Shown piece after piece: positions 1 through 7,021 of a stretch of DNA of 64,000 nucleotides (positions within the stretch are counted from its first letter, which is position 1; each line of letters begins with the position of its first letter). Position numbers and translations under genes: made by a program. The DNA is from Brevibacillus choshinensis (GTDB lineage Bacteria > Bacillota > Bacilli > Brevibacillales > Brevibacillaceae): contig NZ_CP069127.1 in NCBI RefSeq assembly GCF_016811915.1, positions 5,974,501 to 6,038,500 of the forward strand. Reading direction: 5' to 3'. The notes below the pieces were generated by a model. It ran no database searches and had not been told where the DNA came from. It saw only the letters and a program-made list of their open reading frames with translations.

Positions 1-85
1 TTGCTTTCAATACTTTTAATCCTTCGTCCATCACTTCGGGACCGATTCCATCTCCCGGAATCACTGCGATTGAATAATGAAGCAA
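1..85 (-). CDS. Isopropylmalate/tartrate dehydrogenase family protein (N-terminal fragment)
   Basis: Only the first 28 or so codons lie in the window; the gene runs off the left edge. The start is a TTG at 83-85 behind the purine-rich site GGGGGGAG. The visible protein begins MLHYSIAVIPGDGIGPEVMD. The GDGIGPEV motif is the N-terminal signature of the isocitrate/isopropylmalate/tartrate dehydrogenase superfamily (NAD-dependent oxidative decarboxylases of 2-hydroxy acids). Which substrate it uses cannot be told from this fragment. It lies downstream of a sigma-54-type promoter at 141-158. The neighbouring genes encode sigma-54 activators, which suggests inducible catabolism rather than leucine synthesis. 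Confidence 0.75.
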   Translation of the reverse strand, partial: MLHYSIAVIPGDGIGPEVMDEGLKVLKA

Positions 86-140
86 TCGTCTCCCCCCTTT
101 GAATGATCAAAATTTTTTGACGATATCGACCTCCTAATAC

Positions 141-158
141 TTGCACGTTTAATGCCAA
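141..158 (-). promoter_or_regulatory. Sigma-54 (-24/-12) promoter for the dehydrogenase
   Basis: The minus strand reads TTGGCATTAAACGTGCAA. The GG and GC doublets are exactly 10 nt apart, as in the TGGCAC-N5-TTGC consensus. The predicted transcription start is near 131, giving a 46-nt leader before the TTG start at 85. Confidence 0.75.
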
Positions 159-180
159 CCTTTATCATAAGGGCCATCTA

Positions 181-196
181 TGATAAAACGCTTTCA
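181..196 (-). promoter_or_regulatory. Possible cre (CcpA) site
   Basis: The minus strand reads TGAAAGCGTTTTATCA. The left half (TGAAAGCG) is a perfect cre half-site and the right half is degenerate. Its centre is about 57 bp upstream of the predicted sigma-54 start, matching the placement of better cre sites at two other sigma-54 promoters in this window. Confidence 0.35.
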
Positions 197-245
197 AGAC
201 AAGCGTAGAAAAATGTCAGTTCCTGCCGATTGCCTACATTCGCAA

Positions 246-278
246 CGAAGTGTTGCAACATAACGCTGCAACACTTCG
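246..278. promoter_or_regulatory. 12-bp inverted repeat, candidate upstream activating sequence
   Basis: CGAAGTGTTGCA (246-257) and its exact reverse complement TGCAACACTTCG (267-278) are separated by 9 bp. The centre is about 131 bp upstream of the predicted sigma-54 start, a normal enhancer distance. It abuts the stop codon of the activator gene, but no T-run follows in either direction, so a terminator is unlikely. Confidence 0.5.
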
Positions 279-279
279 C

Positions 280-2130
280 TCACTTGATATCGTATTGTTT
301 CATCTTGCGCCACAGAGTGGTTCGATCCATTCCAAGCACCTTCGCAGCGAGCGTTTTGTTGTGCCTCGCTTGCTGCAGCGCATGGACAATCTTGACCGCT
401 TCCGGCTCCAGCCTTCCATGATGCACGACTTCCTGAATACGTTGCGAGACTTTCTTTTTGGCAAACAAGAAGTCGACGTTTTCCCTCGTTACCCTTCCGC
501 CTTTGGACAACAGGACCATTCGCTCTACGACATTGCGCAGCTCCCTTACGTTGCCTGGCCAATGATAGTCCTGAAAGAGCCGGTAGATGTCCTCGTCGAT
601 TCTCTCCACCTTTTGCTCATGCTGCTCATTGAGCTCCAGAACCATACTCTCGACTAACAAGGGAATATCCGACAGGCGTTCCCGCAGCGGCGGGATTTCG
701 AGCCCCAGCATGTTGATCCGGTAATACAGATCCGCGCGAAAACGCTCCCGCTCAATTTCATCTGCCAAATCACGGTTTGTTGCGGCAACGATCCGCACAT
801 CAACCGGAATGATCCTCTCTCCGCCGACCCGTCTTACCCTGCGCTCCTGCAACACTCGGAGCAGCAACACCTGAATGCGCAGCGGCATCTCACCGATTTC
901 GTCGAGAAAGAGCGTCCCCCCATGGGCCAGTTCAAACAGCCCGGGCTTTCCTCCCTTTTTCGCACCCGTAAATGCCCCATCCTCGTAGCCAAACAGCTCG
1001 CTCTCCAAGAGACTTTCGGGCAAGGCTGCGCAGTTGACTGCCAAGAACGGCCCAACTGCCCGCGGACTCTCCAGGTGAATCCCTTGGGCAAACAATTCCT
1101 TGCCCGTTCCCGATTCCCCTGTGATCAAGACCGTTGCATTGGTCCTGGCAAACATGGCCGCCTGTTCCTTCGTGGCGACCAGCTCAGGCGAACAACCGAT
1201 GATGCTATCGAGTCGGTATCTGGCTTCCAAGCCATTCTCATGCAGCTTCTTGCGCAAGGACATCTCCATCTTTTGAATGTCGCTGATCTCTTTAAAATTG
1301 GAGACTGCCCCCACAATCTGATCTTTTACGATGACGGGTATCCGGTTGATGACGATCGAACGGTCGAGAACCGTCGCCACATCGCCCAGCTCCTGCCGTC
1401 CCGTCTTCAATACGCGAAGCATATCCGAATGAGGGATGTAGTCCGTAATCGGCTTGCCCATCACATCACCGGTCAGTCCCAGGAGCATTTTGGCATGCTC
1501 GTTCACCAGGGTGATCTGGCTGTGACGATCGACAGCAATCACGGCATCATGCGCCGAATTGACCACCGCTTCCATCAGATGCTTTTCCCGCAATCGATCC
1601 CTTGTGTAGGTGATCAAGGACTCTGCCTGCTGTACGGTCCGGCGCAGCGTAGCGACGGATGGCTCTATCAGATGCCACTCGCCTTTTGGCGGCTTGGCAG
1701 GGAGCGTATGCCTGCCCCAGATCGGTGTCAGGTACATGACCCCCTCTGCCTCTACCCGCCAATTCTCCCGCGGCCGAAACAGACACGCCTCACCCAGCAC
1801 GTCTGGTTCCAGCTCATGTTCCCGCTCCAGCCACAGCTTTTCCTTTTCGGAGCCGCATACGACGACGAGCTGCCGGCTCCCCTCCATTTTGGGTACTCGC
1901 TCCCACGTCCTTTTCACATCATTCATATCGATAGACAGACTCAGCACCGGCAACGAGAAGGATTCGAGCTCCTCTCCATACGGTTCCGTGGTGATGACCA
2001 CAAACGGATTCATCATCTGGTCGATAATGGACTTGATTGAATAAAAGTACCCAATCGGATGGCCGCTGCAATCCAACAGGGAAGCGATTTTTCTCTCCAT
2101 CTCTTTATCCAGCCTGTATAGGGCGATCAT
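280..2130 (-). CDS. PAS-domain sigma-54-dependent transcriptional activator
   Basis: A 616-residue enhancer-binding protein. Residues 1-180 are an unrecognised sensory region, followed by a PAS domain (about 186-280). The AAA+ ATPase domain has Walker A GESGTGKE (338-345), an intact GAFTGA sigma-54 contact loop (385-390), Walker B LFLDEI and the WPGNVREL motif (524-531). A Fis-type helix-turn-helix ends the protein (about 580-616). The ATG start overlaps the stop of the upstream activator gene by 4 bp (ATGA), so the two are translationally coupled. Its location next to a sigma-54 promoter and palindrome facing the left-hand dehydrogenase suggests that it drives that gene; this is inference. 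The inducer is unknown. Confidence 0.9.
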   Translation of the reverse strand: MIALYRLDKEMERKIASLLDCSGHPIGYFYSIKSIIDQMMNPFVVITTEPYGEELESFSLPVLSLSIDMNDVKRTWERVPKMEGSRQLVVVCGSEKEKLWLEREHELEPDVLGEACLFRPRENWRVEAEGVMYLTPIWGRHTLPAKPPKGEWHLIEPSVATLRRTVQQAESLITYTRDRLREKHLMEAVVNSAHDAVIAVDRHSQITLVNEHAKMLLGLTGDVMGKPITDYIPHSDMLRVLKTGRQELGDVATVLDRSIVINRIPVIVKDQIVGAVSNFKEISDIQKMEMSLRKKLHENGLEARYRLDSIIGCSPELVATKEQAAMFARTNATVLITGESGTGKELFAQGIHLESPRAVGPFLAVNCAALPESLLESELFGYEDGAFTGAKKGGKPGLFELAHGGTLFLDEIGEMPLRIQVLLLRVLQERRVRRVGGERIIPVDVRIVAATNRDLADEIERERFRADLYYRINMLGLEIPPLRERLSDIPLLVESMVLELNEQHEQKVERIDEDIYRLFQDYHWPGNVRELRNVVERMVLLSKGGRVTRENVDFLFAKKKVSQRIQEVVHHGRLEPEAVKIVHALQQARHNKTLAAKVLGMDRTTLWRKMKQYDIK

Positions 2131-3881
2131 AGTTCCTCCTGGTTCACCTGTGGCAAAATGCGATAATCCGCCATTTTGCGGTACAGCGTATTCCGGCCGA
2201 TCTGGAGCAGCTTTGCCGCTTGGGTGACATTGCCTCCACTGGCGTTCAACGCCTTTTTAATAGCCTGACATTCGGTCTCGCGCAAGGACATCATGCCGAT
2301 CTCGGATGAAGCAGGGCCCTCTTCCAAGTTTTCGAGTTGAATGTGCTCGCAATCAATTTCATCCTCATCCGTCAAAAAGGCAGCCTGTATGAGAACCCCC
2401 TGCAGCTCCCGAACATTTCCCGGCCACGAATAGGAAGTGAGCATGGCCTTGGCCTCTCTGGTCAGGGAGATGGAGCGTTCCGGGGCGATTTGCTTGATCT
2501 GATTTTCAGCCAGCTCCAAAATATCGCTTCTTTTGCGCAAAGGCGGCAGCTCGACCAAGACCCCTTTCAGCCTGTAATACAGATCCGCGCGAAATCGTCC
2601 GGCCTTGATCTCATCCGGCAAATTTCTGTGAGTAGCCGCTACGACTCTGGCGTGCACGGGCCTTGACTGATTGCTTCCCACAGGCGTCACCACTTTTTCC
2701 TGCAGCACCCGGAGCAAGGCTGCCTGCGCCCGCAGTGACATATCCCCGATCTCGTCCAGGAAGATCGTTCCCTTCCTGGCTGCTTCAAACTTGCCGATTC
2801 GGCCTTCGCGGTGGGCACCGGTAAAAGATCCGCCCTCGTAGCCGAATAATTCACTCTCGATTAAATTTTCCGATATCGAACTGCAGTTTACCGCCACGAA
2901 AGGCTCCTGGGCTCGCGGGCCCGTCTGGTGAATCATCTGGGCAAATAGCTCCTTGCCCGTACCGCTTTCTCCCAAAATCATAACAGGGAAATCGACTTGG
3001 GCGGCTTTCTGCGCCAATATTTTCGCTTGGAGAAAGAGGGGGCACGAGCCAGCCAGCCGAGGGAACGGCTTGAGAGGAACGGGTGGCGTCTGTGCCCTCG
3101 CCCTCAGAGGCGCAGATGGCCACATCTTGCGTCGATCATCTTTCAGTGTACGAGCATGACCCTCATGCTGCGGATCCAGCTCCTTGCCCAGCACATCCGC
3201 ACCGAGCAGCTGCTTCGCACTCCGATTCAGACCCACGATACGCTCGTCACGATCCAAACCAACGAGTGGCAGCCATTGCTGCGAGCGCTTCCCGCTGTAA
3301 GTACCCGAAACCGCCATCACGCGTTCTGCATCAGCAAACAGAAAGCGGTTCTGCAGGGCCTCGGCAATCATGCAGACGATCGTCAAGGCAAACGGATGGG
3401 TATACTCTTTTCTTGTACTAATATCGATCACGCCTAGCAGCTCTCCCGCAGGCGAAAAAATCGGAGCAGACGAGCAGGTCAGAAATTGGTTCTCCCGGAA
3501 GTAATGCTGCTCTCCATGTATTTGTATCGGCTGCTGGGAAATCAAAGCTGTGCCTATGGCATTGGTTCCTTTGTTGCTCTCCTGCCAGTTCGCCCCGATC
3601 TGCAGCTGTACTTTCTGGGCATGATCGGCAAAAACGGGGTCGCCTACTGTATGGATAATGTTGCCGTTTCGATCGGACAGCAGGGCGATATGCTCCGTCG
3701 AGAGCAAGAACGGAGACAGCTTGTTGAATAGAGGTAAGCTTTCGCGAATCAGAGGGTGATTTTCCTGAATGATTTCTTTGATTCGACTGGTGGAAATGAT
3801 CTGGTCATTCGCCTTTTGTGTGGCAATGAGGTTCGATTCCTGGCAGCGCTTCCAAGATTGCTGGACAATCGTTGACAACAC
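2127..3881 (-). CDS. GAF-domain sigma-54-dependent activator, AcoR-like
   Basis: About 584 residues. The N-terminal region includes a GAF-like domain (about residues 55-185), as in AcoR, the acetoin-catabolism activator. A linker leads to the AAA+ domain with Walker A GESGTGKE (about 304-311), Walker B FLDEIGDM and WPGNVREL, then a Fis-type HTH. The sigma-54 contact loop reads GSFTGA instead of GAFTGA, a conservative change of the second residue. The reading frame is open from a TTG at 3896, but GGGAGGG lies just upstream of GTG 3881 and TTG 3878, so I place the start at 3881. It is the first gene of a two-activator operon and is divergent from an aldehyde dehydrogenase whose promoter region carries a TGTTCC palindrome. 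It is the likely regulator of that gene. Confidence 0.88.
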   Translation of the reverse strand: MLSTIVQQSWKRCQESNLIATQKANDQIISTSRIKEIIQENHPLIRESLPLFNKLSPFLLSTEHIALLSDRNGNIIHTVGDPVFADHAQKVQLQIGANWQESNKGTNAIGTALISQQPIQIHGEQHYFRENQFLTCSSAPIFSPAGELLGVIDISTRKEYTHPFALTIVCMIAEALQNRFLFADAERVMAVSGTYSGKRSQQWLPLVGLDRDERIVGLNRSAKQLLGADVLGKELDPQHEGHARTLKDDRRKMWPSAPLRARAQTPPVPLKPFPRLAGSCPLFLQAKILAQKAAQVDFPVMILGESGTGKELFAQMIHQTGPRAQEPFVAVNCSSISENLIESELFGYEGGSFTGAHREGRIGKFEAARKGTIFLDEIGDMSLRAQAALLRVLQEKVVTPVGSNQSRPVHARVVAATHRNLPDEIKAGRFRADLYYRLKGVLVELPPLRKRSDILELAENQIKQIAPERSISLTREAKAMLTSYSWPGNVRELQGVLIQAAFLTDEDEIDCEHIQLENLEEGPASSEIGMMSLRETECQAIKKALNASGGNVTQAAKLLQIGRNTLYRKMADYRILPQVNQEEL

Positions 3882-3940
3882 TCTTCCCTCCCTCAAAAAT
3901 CATTCCTATCCATTATAGCATGAGTTGGTCATGTGTCAGT

Positions 3941-3968
3941 TGTTCCGAAATGGAACACTCCCTGTTCC
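3941..3968. promoter_or_regulatory. TGTTCC-N5-GGAACA palindrome plus extra half-site, candidate activator enhancer
   Basis: TGTTCC (3941-3946), GAAAT, GGAACA (3952-3957), then another TGTTCC at 3963-3968. The palindrome centre lies about 109 bp upstream of the predicted sigma-54 start at 4058. It sits between the divergent activator and aldehyde dehydrogenase genes. A wider inverted pair, TGTGTCAG (3932-3939) and CTGACACA (4008-4015), also brackets the region. Confidence 0.6.
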
Positions 3969-3998
3969 AATCCGGTGCACTTTTGCCTCATTCCTTTT

Positions 3999-4014
3999 TT
4001 GAAAACGCTGACAC
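3999..4014 (+). promoter_or_regulatory. cre (CcpA-binding) site upstream of the sigma-54 promoter
   Basis: TTGAAAACGCTGACAC matches the cre consensus WTGNAARCGNWWWCAN with one mismatch. The centre is about 51 bp upstream of the predicted start at 4058, between the enhancer palindrome and the -24 element. Catabolite repression of the aldehyde dehydrogenase is the expected outcome. Confidence 0.65.
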
Positions 4015-4030
4015 ATCGGGGGTTTTTCGA

Positions 4031-4048
4031 TTGGTACGGGTTTTGCTT
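4031..4048 (+). promoter_or_regulatory. Sigma-54 (-24/-12) promoter for the aldehyde dehydrogenase
   Basis: TTGGTACGGGTTTTGCTT. The core TGGTAC-N5-TTGC has one mismatch to TGGCAC-N5-TTGC, with correct 10-nt GG-to-GC spacing. The predicted start is about 4058, 39 nt ahead of the ATG at 4097. Confidence 0.8.
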
Positions 4049-4096
4049 TTAAGGAATCACGTAAAGACCTTACTAGAGATATGAGGAGGCGTTCGC

Positions 4097-5617
4097 ATGA
4101 TCTATGCTCAGCCCGGCCAGGCCGGTTCAAAGGTGACGTTCAAACATCGCTACGAGAACTACATTGGTGGCAATTGGGTTCCGCCAGTGAAAGGGGAGTA
4201 CTTTGAAAACGTGACGCCGGTCACCGGCAAAGTGTTTTGCGAGGTAGCTCGTTCCACTGCTGAAGATATCGAATTGGCACTCGATGCGGCGCACGAGGCA
4301 AGGGCAGCATGGGGACGCACTTCTGTAGCACAGCGCTCGAACATCCTGCTCAAAATCGCGGATCGCATGGAAGCGAACCTGGAGCTTTTGGCGACAGCGG
4401 AGACATGGGAAAACGGCAAGCCCGTGCGAGAAACATTGGCCGCTGACATTCCTTTGGCGATCGATCATTTCCGCTACTTCGCAGGCGCGATTCGTGCGCA
4501 GGAAAGCACGCTCGGTGAAATCGACAACGATACGGTAGCATACCACTTCCATGAGCCACTCGGTGTGGTCGGGCAAATCATTCCGTGGAACTTCCCGTTG
4601 TTGATGGCTACGTGGAAGCTCGCCCCTGCACTGGCTGCCGGGAACTGCGTGGTACTCAAGCCTGCGGAGCAAACACCCGCATCCATCATGGTACTGATGG
4701 AGCTGATCGGTGACCTCTTGCCTCCAGGTGTCGTCAACGTGGTAAACGGCTTCGGTCTGGAAGCCGGTAAACCGCTGGCGTCGAGCAACCGCATCGCGAA
4801 AATCGCCTTTACGGGTGAAACGACAACAGGCCGTTTGATCATGCAATACGCCTCTCAAAATATCATTCCGGTTACCTTGGAGCTTGGCGGCAAATCTCCG
4901 AACATCTTCTTCCCGGATGTGTTTGCAAAAGACGACGCTTTCTTTAACAAGGCAATCGAAGGCTTCGTCCTATTCGCCCTCAACCAAGGCGAGGTCTGCA
5001 CATGCCCATCCCGCGCCCTGATTCACGAGAGCATTTACGAGCCGTTCATGGAGCGCGCCCTCCAGCGTGTAGCCAACATCAAGCAGGGCAACCCACTGGA
5101 TAGCGACACTATGATCGGTGCGCAAGCCTCTCTCGAACAGGTGGAAAAAATCCTTTCCTATCTGGACATCGGCAAGCAAGAAGGGGCAGATTGCCTCATT
5201 GGCGGAAACCGCGCTCAGCTGGAAGGCGATCTGGCAGAAGGCTACTACATTCAACCGACGGTCTTTAAAGGCCACAACAAAATGCGCATCTTCCAGGAAG
5301 AAATTTTTGGTCCAGTCGTATCCGTCACGACCTTCAAAGATACGGAAGAAGCGCTGGCGATTGCAAATGACACGCTGTACGGCTTGGGCTCCGGCGTATG
5401 GACCCGCGACGTGAACACGGCGTATCGCATGGGCCGTGAAATACAGGCGGGCCGCGTGTGGACCAACTGCTACCACGCTTACCCTGCTCACGCTGCATTT
5501 GGCGGATACAAAATGTCCGGTATCGGCCGTGAGACACACAAAATGATGCTCGGCCATTACCAACAAACCAAAAACCTGCTCGTCAGCTACAGCGATCAGG
5601 CTCTCGGCTTCTTTTGA
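4097..5617 (+). CDS. NAD-dependent acetaldehyde-type aldehyde dehydrogenase
   Basis: A 506-residue class 3/ExaC-AcoD type aldehyde dehydrogenase that oxidises aldehydes, probably acetaldehyde, to the acid. The full ALDH fold is present: the PWNFP motif with Asn165, catalytic general base Glu262 in LELGGKSPN, and the nucleophile Cys301 in GEVCTCPSR. The C-terminus SDQALGFF is typical of the AcoD/ExaC group. A site GAGGAGG precedes the ATG. The gene is 3 bp upstream of a DUF779 gene, a pairing common in this family. Expression should depend on sigma-54 and the divergent AcoR-like activator, with CcpA repression through the cre at 3999-4014. Length and motifs are complete, with no sign of damage. 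Confidence 0.93.
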   Translation: MIYAQPGQAGSKVTFKHRYENYIGGNWVPPVKGEYFENVTPVTGKVFCEVARSTAEDIELALDAAHEARAAWGRTSVAQRSNILLKIADRMEANLELLATAETWENGKPVRETLAADIPLAIDHFRYFAGAIRAQESTLGEIDNDTVAYHFHEPLGVVGQIIPWNFPLLMATWKLAPALAAGNCVVLKPAEQTPASIMVLMELIGDLLPPGVVNVVNGFGLEAGKPLASSNRIAKIAFTGETTTGRLIMQYASQNIIPVTLELGGKSPNIFFPDVFAKDDAFFNKAIEGFVLFALNQGEVCTCPSRALIHESIYEPFMERALQRVANIKQGNPLDSDTMIGAQASLEQVEKILSYLDIGKQEGADCLIGGNRAQLEGDLAEGYYIQPTVFKGHNKMRIFQEEIFGPVVSVTTFKDTEEALAIANDTLYGLGSGVWTRDVNTAYRMGREIQAGRVWTNCYHAYPAHAAFGGYKMSGIGRETHKMMLGHYQQTKNLLVSYSDQALGFF

Positions 5618-5620
5618 TCG

Positions 5621-5965
5621 ATGAGTCGGCAGGAGAAAGTACTCGCTACCGAAGCGGCCCTGCAGTTGATCGATCGACTTCGCGCCAAACACGGCGACCT
5701 GATGTTTCATCAGTCAGGGGGCTGCTGCGATGGCAGCTCCCCCATGTGCTATCCGTTGGGCGAATTCCTCATCGGGGATCAGGATGTGCTGCTGGGTGAG
5801 ATCGGCGGATGCCCGTTCTACATGGGGAAAGCTCAGTACGAGTACTGGAAGCACACGCAGCTCATCATCGATGTGGTGAACGGCCGCGGCGGCATGTTTT
5901 CTCTCGAAGAACCGGAAGGCATGCGATTTTTGACACGTTCGCGCGTCTTCCCCGAACAGGAATAA
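5621..5965 (+). CDS. DUF779 family protein linked to aldehyde dehydrogenase
   Basis: A 114-residue small soluble protein. The segment HQSGGCCDGSSPMC near residue 30, with three cysteines, and the acidic-aromatic tail identify the DUF779 family. It starts 3 bp after the dehydrogenase stop codon and must be co-transcribed with it. DUF779 proteins are usually found beside ExaC/AcoD-type aldehyde dehydrogenases, but their biochemical role is not established to my knowledge. The clustered cysteines could bind a metal or protect the enzyme's active-site thiol; that is speculation. There is no signal peptide or membrane segment. Confidence 0.85.
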   Translation: MSRQEKVLATEAALQLIDRLRAKHGDLMFHQSGGCCDGSSPMCYPLGEFLIGDQDVLLGEIGGCPFYMGKAQYEYWKHTQLIIDVVNGRGGMFSLEEPEGMRFLTRSRVFPEQE

Positions 5966-5970
5966 AAATG

Positions 5971-6010
5971 AAGACCGTACCGCCTGGATGAAGGCTGGCA
6001 CGGTCTTTTT
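5971..6010 (+). terminator. Intrinsic terminator after the DUF779 gene
   Basis: AAGACCGT (5971-5978) pairs with ACGGTCTT (6000-6007), followed by a T-run. Confidence 0.75.
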
Positions 6011-6046
6011 GTATCCGCTACAAAGTGTAAACGTTAATCATGGACC

Positions 6047-6074
6047 TAAAAAATTCGCCCATTGGCGATTTTTA
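6047..6074 (-). terminator. Intrinsic terminator overlapping the hydrolase stop codon
   Basis: On the minus strand an A-rich AAAAATCGCC arm pairs imperfectly with GGGCGAATTTTT around an AAT loop, ending in a T-run. It overlaps the TAA stop at 6072-6074. Confidence 0.6.
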
Positions 6075-6848
6075 AGGTTCAAACGTTTCTCCGTAGCCAA
6101 GGACGATGACCTTGGTATCTGGATAGTCCGCCAATAGTTCTTCGAGGTCATGATCTTTGTTCATCATCACTTTCACGATCGGAAACGCAGCGAGCAACTG
6201 CGAAAGCGCTTCTGGAGCTGGCGTCGTCTCGCGAGTCGGAAACGTATGGCTCGGTATGACATAGGAGACATTTAGGAGTTGTTTGACCGCATAGGCGGCT
6301 TCTTTTGGTCCCATCGTAAAGTGGCCGGATGAAGAGAGAATGGCAATGTCCGGTTGATATACGTCTGAGATCAGTTTCAAATCCATTGTGAGCGCGGTAT
6401 CCCCAGAATGATACAAGGTTTGATCATTGGCAAAAGCAAAGATGTAACCGGCTGCTTCCCCCGCATAAATCGGCGTTCCCTCTGTTTCCTTGTACGAAGA
6501 AGTGTGCCTAGCAGGTACCATGGTGACCGTTACATCGTCTAAATAGACACTTCCCCCCAGATTGATGGGAAATACATTTCGAATCCCTTGTTGAAGTAAG
6601 ATCAGGGCGAGTTCGTATTGAGCCACGACCATCACGTCAGGCTTTTTTTCGATCAATTTGGCAAGTCCGCTGCTATGATCGAAGTGTCCATGGGTCAAAA
6701 ACACAGCATCCACGGATTGATAAAAGTCGTCGTTGTCATAAGCCGGAGGAAAACCGGGATTGAGATCAAAAAACGGATCGATCAAATAGGTTTTCTTGGC
6801 TTTGCTAGTCAACCGATACATAGCGTGTCCGAGACGAGTGATTTGCAC
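6072..6848 (-). CDS. Metallo-beta-lactamase-fold metal-dependent hydrolase (UPF0173/YtkL-like)
   Basis: A 258-residue cytoplasmic protein. The zinc-binding motif HGHFDH lies at residues 53-58 (THGHFDHSSG). Later metal ligands are in the HSGDT and SGHFTMGP segments. This arrangement fits the UPF0173/YtkL branch of the metallo-beta-lactamase fold, whose physiological substrates are mostly unknown. The start is GTG at 6848, with AAAGGAGG 8 nt upstream. It is a single-gene transcription unit bounded by its own terminator. Confidence 0.88.
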   Translation of the reverse strand: MQITRLGHAMYRLTSKAKKTYLIDPFFDLNPGFPPAYDNDDFYQSVDAVFLTHGHFDHSSGLAKLIEKKPDVMVVAQYELALILLQQGIRNVFPINLGGSVYLDDVTVTMVPARHTSSYKETEGTPIYAGEAAGYIFAFANDQTLYHSGDTALTMDLKLISDVYQPDIAILSSSGHFTMGPKEAAYAVKQLLNVSYVIPSHTFPTRETTPAPEALSQLLAAFPIVKVMMNKDHDLEELLADYPDTKVIVLGYGETFEP

Positions 6849-6958
6849 GAATACATCCTCCTTTTAGGGTCACTAGTAGGGTTTATGTTCGATACATTCC
6901 GCTTATTCATATTTTGCAAAACCCTCGTATCATTCGGATCATGATAGCAGCACGTAAA

Positions 6959-6986
6959 GAAACCCAAGCAAAATTGCTTGGGTTTT
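6959..6986 (-). terminator. Intrinsic terminator of the helicase gene
   Basis: A near-perfect stem AAACCCAAGCAA / TTGCTTGGGTTT with a 2-nt loop; T-runs follow on both strands. It lies 35 bp past the helicase stop. Confidence 0.75.
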
Positions 6987-7021
6987 GTCCGGGAAGTCTA
7001 CCATTATTGTGAAAGCTATTT

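Noticed and set aside
246..278. Inverted repeat as a transcription terminator for the activator operon
   Set aside because: No T-run follows on either strand. Its position relative to the sigma-54 promoter fits an enhancer better.
922..2040. 372-codon plus-strand open frame opposite the PAS-type activator
   Set aside because: Antisense to a protein with complete AAA+ motifs; composition is atypical.
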